Position numbers and translations under genes: made by a program. From Terfezia claveryi (taxonomy: Eukaryota > Ascomycota > Pezizomycetes > Pezizales > Pezizaceae), in the NCBI GenBank assembly GCA_015179025.1, contig WHUX01000087.1, positions 1 through 64,000 of the forward strand: a DNA stretch of 64,000 bases. Direction: 5' to 3'. Under the pieces are notes generated by a model. It did no database searches, had not been told where the DNA came from, and worked only from the letters and a program-made list of their open reading frames with translations. Shown piece by piece: positions 33,201-44,961 of this stretch (positions within the stretch are counted from its first letter, which is position 1; each line of letters begins with the position of its first letter).

Positions 33201-35988
33201 ATGAATGTTGCTGGTGAAATTGGCATTGGAGTCGGCTACCTTTTACAGCTGATCTTGGGCATTCTAAGCAGTATCGTAAATTACATCAAGGTACCTCATC
33301 AGCTCATACCTGTTGATGACCATAATGCTAACTTCAGATCTAGAACTCTGACAGTCCAAAACGTAAGCTGGATGGGAGCATCCGTGCCGATGTTCTAGTT
33401 AATTGTATTCGTTCAACCCAGAGCCCTCAGGTTCAGAATCGCGCCCTCCTACTGGTCGCTGCGCTCGCAGATGTGGCACCAGAAGTTGTTCTCCACAGTG
33501 TAATGCCAATCTTCACCTTCATGGGCGCCAACGTTCTCCGTCAAGATGATGAATACTCAGCCCATGTAATTGAACAAACCGTCCAGCGAGTTATCCCGCC
33601 CTTGGTCAAGTCTCTTCACCGACAAGCTCAAGCCTCCTCGGCTTTTGGCGTCGTTGCTGGAGTTGCAGAGTTGGTTTCAAGTTTCGTCACTGCTTATAGA
33701 CACATCCCGGTCCATAGGCGCTTGAGGTTATTCATCAAATTAACCGATACTTTGGGAGCAGATGAGTTCTTGTATGTTATCCTGGCTATGTTGGCAGAGA
33801 AGTACTTCGAGGTTGGACAATTCAGTGGATTGGGGGCCATTGAGAAGAACCAGGAAATTGTTACTTTTGGCAAGGGTGTAGCGAATGCTTTTGGGGAGGA
33901 AGCGCAACTACTGGCCGTGGTCAACTATCTTGATATCATCAACGAAGTGTTGCAAAATAAGCTGGGTGGTGTATCATCATACATCTTCGACAACATCAAG
34001 GAGGCTTCAACTGAGGCTCGCACCACAATGCTCTCAAGTTGCTTCGAATGCTTGCTTCGATTATAGAGAGCGAGAAATTACGTACACAAGTGGGCAGGAG
34101 ACTGGGAGAGGGTGATATGGATTCCGAGCGTATCCGCTCCTACTTCTCAAGTGCTCTTGAGAAAGTACTTGCACTCGGTCGCGAGTATCCAAATGGAAGC
34201 CTCCACGATGTTTTTGGTCTCGTGATGGAAAACCTACTGGGATTGCTGTCTACGCCTGAGTTTGTCAAGGTCATCGAGACACTCATTACAAATTCTCAAT
34301 TCCAGAGAAGTGCACTGGCTACCTTCAAGGAACGTGTGGCATCAGAATACCGAGCCGATGGTCCATCTAGACTCGCTGTCTTGGGTATTACACCCAAGAT
34401 TGCCGCGCTCCTCACATCAAATGAATGTCCAGTTGAGCTCAAGGCAGACGCATTATCCTGTATGACTGCAGTCACAACGAAATATGGCAAGCGGCAACCT
34501 GATGTCGTTTTCGACCTTGCTCAGGCTGTCATCGGTGAGGGTGCTTTGAGAAGCGCCGATCCAGGCTTGAGGGTTATGGCATTGGTGTGTCTTACCGATA
34601 TGACAGCTTGCCTTGCTGGAAGGATTCTGCCCATTGTGCCTAAGACGGTTCCATACTCCCTTGAACTTCTAGAGACTAGTGGTACTGGAAAGAATTTGGT
34701 GCATAATGCTGTATTTGCATTCCTAGAAGCTCTTGTTAATACAATTCCTTCATTTATGTCTAGCTACCTCCAGAAGATGCTTAAAGGTGCTTGGGCATCA
34801 ACTGTTGAGCCCGAGACTGACGAGGAATCAGATGACGAGGATGACATTGAAGGGAGTAATGACGAGATCACCCGAGAGCTGCGTACCGGCTTACTCGATA
34901 CGATTGCAAAGAAGATTGATGTCAAGGCTGTTATGGGTGCCATGGCGGCCACATGGACCGATGCAGTTAAGCTTGGATCTGCTGCCGTGAAGGAGCACCT
35001 AACTACCCTCAAATCCCTCTTGTCGACGGCGAATAAGAGTCAAGTCCAGAAGATGCATCCGCTGTTGGCGGGCTTCTTTCTGCAGGCATTTGATATAAGG
35101 AAGCAGGTATTTGGAAAATCACAAAAAATAGATATTGATGAGGCTGAGGTGGATGAGATTGAGGAGTTGTGCCTGGCTATAGGGTTACAGATGGTGATGA
35201 AGTTGAATGATACGATTTTCAAGCCGATGTTCCTGAAGTTCTCAGATTGGGCGGCGGATGAGTTCAAGTTAGAAGTGGATACGGGTGATAGAGATGTCTT
35301 GTTCCAGAGAAGCATTACTTTCTATAATTGGCTCACTTTATTAAGTGAGAATCTTAAGGTAATAATTCATCCCTCCTTCAACGTTGTTAGTAAACATGTT
35401 CTAATATAGTGTGCATATGTGCAGTCTCTCGTCACGGAATACTACTCCTTCATTCTCACTCCAACCATCTTCCTTCTCAGCACCGCTCTCTCACCAAAAG
35501 ACCTTCCATCCCCACACGCCATCACTGCCTCCCTCTCCGCCCTCCGCGCCCTCACAACCTCCTTCACGACCGACTCCCGCGATTTCTGGACCTCCCCAGT
35601 CCACTTCAACCAGATCTCCCCAGCCCTCCTCTCCTATCTCTCTCTCGTCCCTCTCTCTTCTCTCCTCGCCACCCCACTCACAACCGCAATCGTTGAACTC
35701 GCCTCGTCCTGCGCAAGCTCAGAAGATCAACTCAAGGCTATAAACACCGCTGTTTTGAAGGCTATGAGAAGCAAGAGTGTCGAGGTTAGGTTAGCTGCGG
35801 TGAAGGTGGAGATGAAATTGTATGAGAAGATGGGTGAAGAGTGGCTGGGCTTGTTGCCAGAGACGGTGCCGTATATTTCTGAGTTATTGGAAGATGACAA
35901 CGAGGAGGTGGAGAGGGAGACACAGAGGTTGGTTGGGAAGGTGGAGGAGTTTTTGGGAGAGGGGGAGTTGCAGGGGATGTTGCAATGA
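30286..35988 (+). CDS. utp10: U3 small nucleolar RNA-associated protein 10 (Utp10/HEATR1)
   Basis: Component of the t-UTP/UTPA subcomplex of the small-subunit processome; promotes rDNA transcription and early 18S pre-rRNA processing in the nucleolus. Start MASSLAQQLQRIAATS is the family N-terminus, with FLGLVGPRLLLKSSIKALEWLVRKF shortly after in the Utp10 pattern. Exons: 30286-30662, 30725-33290, 33344-about 34036, about 34039-35358, 35425-35988; about 1840 aa, normal for the family. HEAT-like repeats run throughout; 'PEVVLHSVMPIFTFMG' and the C-terminal BP28CT-like part (KMHPLLAGFFLQAFD) are recognisable. At 34036-34039 the frame changes: the upstream frame stops at 34064, and the downstream frame opens with LLRMLASIIESEKL. 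Either one base is missing or an unusual 68-nt intron (33971-34038, AAG acceptor) is used. The acceptor of intron 2 is TCTAG at 33343. Confidence 0.93.
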
Positions 35989-37748
35989 TGCGGAAGAGAG
36001 GTATTGGCCCGTGTAATTGTGAGGGGGGTTTTAGTAGTTATATCCAGAGGTCTGGCTTGATTTCCGAAATAATTCCTTCGCATGTTTGAGTTACTTTCCT
36101 TTGGAATTTTGCTGGGAAAAGTACAGAAAAAGTTGTATTGTTTTTTTAGGCGTTCGTTAATTCGATTTGAGTACTTTACTACTTATCACACTTTTTGTCT
36201 CGAAGAGGGTTTATCTTATCGAGCACATGGAATTCAAATCTAGTAGGTCGGAGACCAATATTATGCCAGCATGATATGGGCGCATATAACCGTATGGTAG
36301 TGCACACAAAGCAGTTTTGGATTATTGTCTCTTGTCATTTTGTCATTCAAACAACATGTCAAATACAACAATTCAAACCTTCAATATTTCAAATAACTAC
36401 AATCTAACTTATTTTGGATCGAGCAAAACGACCCCTCCCCCCTCCCCCCTCACTTACCCTCCTCATAAAAAGGCTACTTCTGTATTTAAAAAAAAAAAAA
36501 AAAAAATCAATAATAATAATAAAAAACAAAAATAAAAATAAAAACTTCTCCATTTTTTTCCCATGGAACAAAACACACTTATTTTTTGCATTCTATAATT
36601 CTTACAATGGGTACAATTAGGCTAGGGTTTCGATGATGTATTGCCAAAGAAAGAAAGATCAAAATGTTTTATGGATCCTTCTTCTTTAGTATTATGTACT
36701 ACAAAGATTTTTTTTTTTCGAACGAAAAAGAAATTCGTTTTAACCAGATTATACTGTAAAAAGCCCAGTTTTTTTTTTTTTCTCCAACCTAAGATTAATA
36801 TTAATGGTCACTTCTCCCTCCTCCCGAAAAAGATGAGCAACAATGCTAGTTTACTTTTGATTGCATTATCGAACGCCATATTAGAGTATATAAGAGTTGT
36901 AGTAATCCCTAATATCCCGCAAACACCTAGACTACTCGAAGACGTATCCCCCTCCCTCACTCCCACGGAAATTCCCAGCCACTGTACCCAAACAATCGGC
37001 AAGACAGATACTCAATAGAATGAGTCCGGATACGGGTTATATGAACCAGCACTTCCTGAAGTATTCCACTTCCACACTTTCACCTTGATGCATTATGCTT
37101 TCTCCTGCAAAGAGCTCATGGCTGCTGGAATAGCTAGCAAATTTATCAAGGCCTCCCTTGAGATCCCCCCCCCCCCCTCTCCCCGGCGCCGCTCAAAGAA
37201 CTGTAATTCCATTTATGCCTCCGCTGAATAACCCTCCGGGAGGGGAGGGGCCATGCGGGCCGTGTATATATCCGAAAACAGTTCATCCTTAGGGGTCCTC
37301 ATCTTTTTGCTGCGAGTGATTGAATATATTTTGATGCGAAAGCACAACGCCTGATTGATCTAGAAATAATCGGCAATCACAGGGTTATTAATAGTACGAT
37401 CTCCACCACCTGGAGCTGTGGGTGCCTGTTGTAGAAGCACCTACCGGCTCAAGGATGTACGCTCTGCCCTATACAGGATGGATTGAGGGTAATTCACTTT
37501 ACAACCAACGCAGTTGCTTGCTTCTGGGGTCAGAGAAGTTTCATTTTAACTACCGGCAACAACTTCATATCGTGGAAATATCAGTCTTAAGGGGCCTACT
37601 AGTACACCACAGTAATTCACAAAACCCGCAGAAATACTGTATACTTTGGTAACCAAATGCATGAGAAAAAAAAAATAAAATAAACGCCCACTCGGCACTT
37701 CAAAACAAAATGATAACGAAAGAAATACACCCACTCCACACCTACCCG
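35989..37748. other. Convergent intergenic region, no gene seen
   Basis: A-rich tract at 36488-36545 with (AATAAT)n and AAAAT repeats, T runs at 36708-36718 and 36770-36782, a C run at 37169-37179. No convincing gene. Confidence 0.6.
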
Positions 37749-38696
37749 CTAAAATGCTCCCCTGAACTGATCCAGAATCTGCCCCATCAACGGCCTTCTC
37801 TGCTGCACCCCAGCATCCCCTACCTGCGCTCCCGTCCCCTCCCTATCACCCTCCATAGCCCCCTCCCCCCTCTCCTCCGGCCCCGCAAACTCTCCTGCCG
37901 CTAGTCTCCTCCTCAAATTCTCATATTCCCCTCCACTCCTATCAAACAACCACCCTGGCACCCTCCACCGCGCTCCGGGAACAATCTCCGCGCGATACGC
38001 ATACCCAAATATCCACCCTACAGCTGCAGCAAGGAGTGAGCCCGGGGGTTGGGAAAACGCAAGTTGGGTTGCAAGGATGTATGTTGGGAGTTTATCTGTA
38101 AGAGTTATATCCAAACCCTCTGAGGCGGATTGTGATTGTGTTGCTTGTGGCTGCGAGGAGTATGATGATGAGGAGGAACCAGATGGTAAGAATTGAATAT
38201 TATAAATACTAGGCACAGCAGCATGATACTGTGCCAACAATGCAAATACCACTGCCGTTGGTCCTGGTGGTAAATAATTCCACTCCCATCTCCCCGCACT
38301 CTCTTCCCACCATTCATCCTTCCCTACGCCTCTCCCAGCTCCAGTTCCAAACCACCTCACCAATACATTAACCATACCTAAGACTGTCACCCCCGCAAGG
38401 CAAGTACCCACCCAGCTCACCACCATAAAACTCGCAAACTTCCTTGTGCCAAACATTCGCTCCACCACTCTCAGGTTATACAGCACCGCGCACGCAAATA
38501 GTAGCTCTCCACTGTTTGCATATATCGTCTGCCAGAGGAATATCCGTGTGAATTGGTGGTAGTGGAGGAGATGCGGGCGGAGCTGGAGGTGGAAATAGTG
38601 TTTTGTGTTTGTGAGGCTGATGAGGAGGGAGGCGAGGAGGAGGGCGAAGATTAGGAGGCGGGTGAGCGGGGTGCCACGGAAACCAGAGAGGTTCAT
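37749..38696 (-). CDS. dsc2: Rhomboid-like DSC E3 ligase complex subunit 2 / UBAC2 homologue
   Basis: Probable rhomboid pseudoprotease subunit of the Golgi/ER Dsc ubiquitin-ligase complex, which in fission yeast and Aspergillus acts in SREBP cleavage and membrane-protein degradation. Intronless, 315 aa, start MNLSGFRGTPLTRLL. At least four hydrophobic segments: about 12-30, 63-80 (ELLFACAVLYNL), 88-112 (ASFMVVSWVGTCLAGVTVLG) and 145-160, with another near 235 (LLAAAVGWIFGYAYRAE). 'LRVVERMFGTRKFASFMV' and 'FSQPPGSLLAAAVGWIFGY' follow the UBAC2/Dsc2 pattern. No catalytic GxSG serine is visible, as expected. The end (RRPLMGQILDQFRGAF) resembles fungal Dsc2; I do not see a clear UBA domain. The subunit name is from memory of the family. 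Confidence 0.75.
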   Translation of the reverse strand: MNLSGFRGTPLTRLLIFALLLASLLISLTNTKHYFHLQLRPHLLHYHQFTRIFLWQTIYANSGELLFACAVLYNLRVVERMFGTRKFASFMVVSWVGTCLAGVTVLGMVNVLVRWFGTGAGRGVGKDEWWEESAGRWEWNYLPPGPTAVVFALLAQYHAAVPSIYNIQFLPSGSSSSSYSSQPQATQSQSASEGLDITLTDKLPTYILATQLAFSQPPGSLLAAAVGWIFGYAYRAEIVPGARWRVPGWLFDRSGGEYENLRRRLAAGEFAGPEERGEGAMEGDREGTGAQVGDAGVQQRRPLMGQILDQFRGAF

Positions 38697-39222
38697 TTCT
38701 TCGTAGTAGGCTGGTGCGAGACTGTGGGGGGAATTGGCTGAATGGAATATGTATTTGCCGTGGTTGTGGCCGGTGGTTTGTGGGACGACCCTTGCGGGGC
38801 CAACGGTTGCTAATGGCCCGCTATCCTCTTGCCAATGAATCCTCTGTATATATCGGTATGGAGCTATTTCCGCCTACAAAGTAGTTACTGAGACTAATTT
38901 TTGCTGTAGCTGGCTCGAATATTTATGTTTTGTTCTCCGCAGTAATGTATTTGTTCAAGTAGTTTTGCTTGAATCTCGAATTCCCCTGTCAAGTTGCAAC
39001 GTTTACAGATAGGACATCTCTTGGCATGCTGCATGTCTTTGTGTCACGTTTCAAATATCCGAGACTAGTAATATCCGTGTATGAAACCGCCTAGTCTCGG
39101 CACCCGACCCTCGAGCTTGGCAACCACCCAATATTATAATAATAGCCAGACTCCAACACCCTACAGTAGATACAGCCCACTCAACAACATGAATGTCTAA
39201 GATGCAAGCAGCCCTTGATTAT

Positions 39223-39660
39223 TGTTGGAGACACCCCCCAATGAGCCACAGGCCCATATTGCACGCAAATTTGGGGTTCAATCAGTAACAATTAGGTCCT
39301 ATGATTAAATGGAACACAGGTCAATACATCGGGGCCACTAGCAATAAGCCCGTACGACATGAAATCGTAGTCTGGTTACCCCTCGCAGGAGATAGGTTAC
39401 TCAGTGCATTGAGTGAAGGATCACGGGAATTCGTTGGTGTCTTGGAAACGATCTATGCAGCTGGGCGCATTATCTCACCATTCATTATCTAACGTAGGCA
39501 AAACACATCGCTGGACTTGTTGTGGAGTCAGCTAAATCCAACTGCATTAATAATGAGAGACCCCGGCCATAAACGACTGATCTCTTTTGTATGAGGGACA
39601 AGACTCAGACTTGATCATCACGATAACATCATGTCTTACCGTAAATTCATAACCTTCTCA
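39223..39660 (+). mobile_element. Probable 5' LTR of a decayed Copia element
   Basis: Starts TGTTGGAGACACCCCCC and ends CTTCTCA, giving the TG..CA ends of an LTR of 438 bp. Directly after it is GGTTATGAGCC, which resembles the tRNA primer-binding site found just behind Copia LTRs (TGGTATCAGAGC type). A gag remnant follows 100 bp downstream. No 3' LTR was found in the window. The boundary is inferred from these three signals. Confidence 0.5.
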
Positions 39661-39744
39661 GGTTATGAGCCGGAGCCCTACCGCTGTCTTTTCTTCTTAT
39701 TCCACTTCACTCCATTTTTCTTTTCTGTTCCTTATTTCACCTCT

Positions 39745-40090
39745 GCCAAATGTCCATACCCAACAGCCTGTCTAGTGATCACCAAGCTCGATGGAGCCAA
39801 CTACCATGAGTGGAAAGTGATAATGTTTCGTTGCTTGTCCTCCGTGATCTTTCGGGCTGTATGGACAAAGATAGGCCCCCGGCTGTCCAAGCAGATGATC
39901 TGAAGAAATGGAAACGCTCTCAGGAAACATGCTCTCGCCTTAATTCGTCTCTCTTCTCAAAAACATTTGATCACTGATTCTAGGACTACTACAGAAGCAT
40001 GGGAAACTCTATCAAAAGCCTATGCTTCCACCGATGGGATTAACATCATTAGACTCGACAATCAGTTTGGGCGGGCAAAGGCCTATTAAT
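39745..40090 (+). pseudogene. Ty1/Copia gag remnant, frameshifted
   Basis: The frame at 39760-39850 reads VITKLDGANYHEWKVIM, the start of a Copia Gag (UBN2-type) domain with the L-x-G-x-N-Y-x-x-W signature. It then shifts frame; from about 39868 another frame reads DRPPAVQADDLKKWKRSQ, and a third (about 39950-40060) reads KHLITDSRTTTEAWETLSKAY, all in the usual Gag order. Stops follow, and no pol is visible. A dead fragment on the + strand. Confidence 0.7.
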
Positions 40091-41951
40091 TTTAATAAGA
40101 CAAGAGATCGGCCACTCTCCTGCAGCTTCGAAGTGGTAAACAATCAAATTAGCTGCTAGTAGGGAATATGTGGGTAAGGGAAGAGTGTTATGTCTAGAAG
40201 GAGGTTGATAAGGGCATTTTGCCAAGGTGACAAAGAAGAAATGATGAACAAAGCAAAGGCAATGCAAAATGCAGAAATATAAAGGGGCATGTAATTCTAG
40301 TAGGAGAAAGAAAGTGGTTGGGGGGGGGGGGGGGGGAGGAGCAGTTATTAGTAGGGATTGTGCTGGTAATGGGGTTGATATTAAGACCCTTGTCTTTTTG
40401 CATATGCTCATAGATACATAGGGCCTTAAGTGCAACCAGACTAGGGCCTTGAGTGATCTTTAGATACTTTCTATCTGGGTAAATTCTAGGCAGAATCCGT
40501 GATTTTAATATGGTATATGCACAAGAGGAGGGGGGAGGGCCCGGTATTGGGTGTATTTTTGATTCAAACACACTACATACTGGTATATAGTTTTTTGGGG
40601 CCCATTTGCTGAGTATGCACATATTTATTGTAGAGCAGGTTCGATATAGTCAGTGTACCACTTGAGCATGGATCTATATATCTTGATTGAATTTATCTTG
40701 GGGAATGCGGAGGAGTGCCAAGTATGGGACAACTAATGTAGGTAGGGGTTCATCTGTCGCTTCCGCCCCACCTGTCGCTTCCCTTCCTCGATAAGCGATA
40801 ACGATAACAACAACCCCTCAATTAGCTCGACCGCGAGAATGAACCAAATAAAACATCAATAAACTAGTCTCGATCAAACCCTCGTAGTTATCGAGACTAG
40901 CAATAAACATGACATTTATTTCTTGTAGAGGTTTGGCAACTACCGTGCAACATATAAGAGCCGCTGATATTGATCAGCCCAGGGAGTGCGGACAGCAGTA
41001 GATGGCCAAATCTGGGATTGGAGGGACATTCATAGACAAGGTTATTGTTCAGAGGCGCATAATATGTGGGGTACACAAGACGATGGTAGGAAATAAGGCA
41101 TCAATCATGTACATGACCAATCTTTTGAAACAAAGAAAAAGGTAAACCCACCCGAATTACATGCCATGAAAGAAATCCAGAATAGCAATTTTCCATACAA
41201 AGGAGATTATGTCGCGCTCAAAAAGAAATGGGGCTTCGCAGAAAGCACAATGGTTACATGAGGTGAATCTATCATAGCGCTGGTAGAGCTTTGAGGGTGA
41301 GGGCAAAGGGGGGGGTGTGTGTTTTTTTTTGGGGGGGGGTTAACATGAGGTGCTGAATCGGGTGTGGTGTGGGGTAAACGAAGCAGCAAACTTGGGGCTG
41401 GGATGGAATTCAGCTGGTTTGGGTACGGGATCGGTTCAAACTCAGCATGCCACCTTTGTGCCTCCAGTGTAGGAGGCGGAAGCGGCAAAAATTCCTGAGG
41501 GGGATGGCGCTGCACTTGGTGTCAGCGCCTGCAAATGGGAAGTAACTGGACAAGAAAGAAAAAACATACTTAGGGGTAGGCGACGAGGGGTAATGCTGGG
41601 GGAATAAAAAAGGAAAGATACATGGTTTATATTCTTCACATCTCTCCGACAACACAACACTGTAGAAAGTAAGAGAAGCGATACATGAGATGACTTTCCG
41701 AGGATACCATAAATTCAAGCCATTCTGCTCCGAAAGCAATTTCATTACAATAAAAAGATAGAGATTTCTAGGGCCTGTAACCAAGTTAAAAAACTCTGCC
41801 CAGGTGGACCATCCAAACGTAAAAAAAGTAAAAGAACCAAGGAGATATTTCCTTCTGAAAGCCCTATGTCGAGTCGTATGTGAAAACTAATAAACCCCCT
41901 CGTTGTTTGTTTCCCTTTGTCGTGTGTTCTTTCTTCGCTTGATTGCCCACT
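40091..41951. other. Intergenic with simple repeats; no gene seen
   Basis: G run of 15 near 40321, G runs near 41307 and 41331. The stretch 40195-40290, read in reverse, faintly resembles 39690-39770 (TTCTT..CACCT..GCAAAATGCCC), so it may be a second decayed piece of the Copia element. No gene. Confidence 0.5.
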
Positions 41952-44900
41952 CTACTGTTGTCGAGGAGGGAAGCTGAGTTGGCGTTTAACCTGCTCTCTT
42001 GCCCACCTAGCGGTGTCTCCAGTCCTGCCAAGTCCGTAGGTTTGGCGAGTTTCCTTGATCATACCCATTACCCAGTCGGCACGGAAGTAGTCGGCGATCT
42101 CTCCGTTTGGGAAGGACTCCGCCAGGTCACTGCTCCGATGATTAGTCCATTTGCTCAGTAGAGTGAGTCCTAATAAAATTACTTACCCAAGAACACCCAT
42201 GGCAGATCTCATTAACGCTTCTGACCTGTCCGGATCCATATTGACAACCGAGAGGAACCCGAATATCGGCGCCACATAGGGTGCAAGAAGTTGGGCTTAA
42301 GAATGGATTAGCATTCACGCCCACGTAGAGTCCATCAATGAGGTTGGGAATAGCACTTACTTTTATCCTTCAGTGCGATGACTATGCCATCGTATGCATC
42401 CATAATACCTTCTCGAAGAGATAGGACATACTCAATCATCTCATAGTTCTTGTCGGTGTTTCCGGCACTGATGGTGGAGGCTTGTTGGAGAACTTGCATC
42501 ACGACACCGAGATATGTTTCAAAATTCCCACCAATTGCCTGCGCAATATCTCCAAAACATTGAAGGATCGCCGGTTTGTATGTCTGACTCAAGGTGGAGC
42601 TCTGCATATCGGCCCTAGTTAGCAGGGCTAGAATCGTTTGTTTCGTGGCGGGAAATCACCTTGAGGTTATTGAGTAGATAATTCATGAAAGTATCGCAGT
42701 ACGGAAGAACTTGTTCCCCAATAGACCTAGCGATGTCACTAACTAAACCAATGGCCAGCGAGCAGAGTTGTTGCTCTTGCTCGTTTCCAAGGGCAGTGTA
42801 TAAGAATGGCGTGAATGCGTCCATGTACACAGTAAAATCCTGCTCCAAGGCGTTTGCGAGTGAACCAACTGTACCGAAAATTGCATCAGGGACGATGGAG
42901 CTGCTGGGAGATGCAGCCAAAATTCCTAAAAGAGCTTGCATAATTCTATCTGCTTGTGGTTTGATTTCTTTGTCTAGTCGCTGAATGATGCTCATGAGGA
43001 CGCTAGAAAGGGATGTTTGCATTTCCTCTAACGTGTTTTTGTCGTCCATGCTGACAACCTGGTTCTGCATACTGACAGTCTTCTCGAGCCTATCAATAAT
43101 GACAGTGCTTAGATGAGCTATCGTTGCCAACTGATCATGGCCTACGTTCATCACGAAAGAATTGAGAACCTCGTATGAGGCAGTTCGGAGGGCATTGTCT
43201 GCATCAGGTCTGATAATAAAGTTAGCGTCTCTCTGGGAATATAGCTTCATTATTCTATGGACTTGCCTCTCAGTAGCCTGCAATAGACTTCGCACACTGG
43301 ATTCGAAGTGAGCTGATAGTGGGTTTGTGTCCGCACCCACTTCCAGCCCGAAACGATCAGCAAGATTCATCAGTGCCCAGCAGCAAGAGCTCGCCATCTT
43401 TGGGCTATCATTCAATCCTGTAAATAGTGCTGATATCAAGCTTGGGAGGTGCATTGTAGCGTCAATTGCCGGTCCACAATTCTCACAGATTCTTCCAAGT
43501 GCATAAGCAGCGGAGTCCTTGACTATCACGACCTTATCTTCCATCATCCCCACCAAAACCGGGAGCGCCTGCTTGACAAGAGGATCCAATAATTTGAGCT
43601 CCGGTCCCTCCATGATAGCACCGAATGCAGAGACCGCAGCGTCTCTAAGTCGCCAATCTTCGTGTCTGAGATTTTGTTCGACAAAGGCAAGAACTGGGGT
43701 TATGATAATCCCTCCGACGCACTGAGAGTAGAGCTGGAGACACTGGTAAGCTGCACGAGAAACATTGTATTCATCATCCGATGCATCCTCATCTTGTTTC
43801 GTGAGCAGCTCAAGTAGAACTGGGACGACCTCAGTGGTGGCTACCCGTGCAAAACTGAAGAACGGTCGTGGCTCCATTCCAGTCTCAGTGGCCTATGCAG
43901 AGTCAGCACACTACCTAAAGTCTGAAAATCACTTGATAAATATACCGTAATGTTGTCATCCTCAATATTCATTTCTTCTTCGCAGACGGTGCACCAGAAT
44001 TCAATAGCTAACTTTGCAACCTCCTCTTCTTCATGCTTCATTCCAACGACCGTAAGCCCGAAAAGAGCCTTTTCCATGTAAAATCGCATCTTGTCGTAGT
44101 ACAGTGCCATGATTCTGTTCAAACATCCAAAAGCCGCCTGCTGTATCCGGAAGTCTGTACTCTGTGTGGCCTCGCAAATAACTTGCATTATGTAGTTCCT
44201 TTCACCCTCATTTTCAAAGTTGCTCTTGACGAACTCCAGGGAATCTCCCAATGCGGTCATCGCCGCAAACCGGACATCAGCATTTTCTTCTTCTTTTCGG
44301 GCACCTTGAACGACCGCAGTGAGAATTGCGTTCGAGTGTTGGTTCAAGGACGACCGTAGCTCTTCATCATCCGTTTCGCAGATATATCCAATCGTTGTGA
44401 GTGATGATTGTTTCAGGGAAACTGTGCCTTCACCAACGTTGCGAACCAGCTGCGGCATCAACTCAGGCCATTCATTCCGAGGAAGCTCGATAGCAGCAAC
44501 GGCTGCAATAAATTGTGCAGCCGCATTCCCAGCTTGATTTGTTTGAGAGCTTAGAGTTGTGAGGGCATTCTGTTTGACCTGGGCCTTTATTGTAGCATCG
44601 ACTTGTGATAGCCACTTTTGCTGAACTTCTTGAAGCCGTGTTTGCTCCCTAGAGGAAAAGGCGTTCTTGAGGGCCAGACCAGCAGCAGACCTAATGAAGG
44701 TCTGGTTCTGCTCATTCGCTAGTTCATCGGATAGAAGTCTGACATATTCGGCCTACGGGAACAATCAGCATTTTCCTATACGCAATAAAGATAGGTTTGG
44801 TCCCAACGTACAAAGTGCTCTGTGGCAGCAGAGCTCAGTTGTTGCTCGGCATTTTGACGGATGCCAGAATCTAGCTTGAAGTCAGTAACACCGTATTGTA

Positions 44901-44961
44901 GATTTATCCCTGGCTACTGACCTGAAGAGAGGGTGTTAGCCAACACCTCAGAGACATTCAT
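41952..44961 (-). CDS. kap95: Importin subunit beta-1 (karyopherin beta-1, Kap95 family)
   Basis: Carrier that, with importin alpha, imports classical-NLS cargo. Model on the minus strand: exons 44961-44922, 44870-44812, 44752-43946, 43892-42660, 42601-42361, 42295-42187 and 42129-41952, all in phase, 888 aa (family about 860-880). The start MNVSEVLANTLSS followed by DSGIRQNAEQQL is typical of the first HEAT repeat. Other conserved parts are QNRTFIRSAAGLALKNAF-like text in exon 3, 'AIEFWCTVCEEEM', the acidic-loop area 'DEDASDDEYNVSRAAYQCL', 'HEDWRLRDAAVSAFG', 'DSAAYALGRICE', and the C-terminus 'DLAESFPNGEIADYF...WAREQVKRQL'. The first intron uses a CTAG acceptor just after CTTCAAG; this choice is forced by frame. 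Confidence 0.95.

Noticed and set aside
39265..39290. GGTTCAATC-like tRNA T-arm (B-box) signal
   Set aside because: No matching A-box, acceptor stem or anticodon arm at the right spacing; no tRNA gene found in the window.
13543..44961. Idea that KAP104 and KAP95 form a tandem duplicate
   Set aside because: They belong to different karyopherin subfamilies with different intron positions and lie 25 kb apart; neighbourhood is chance.
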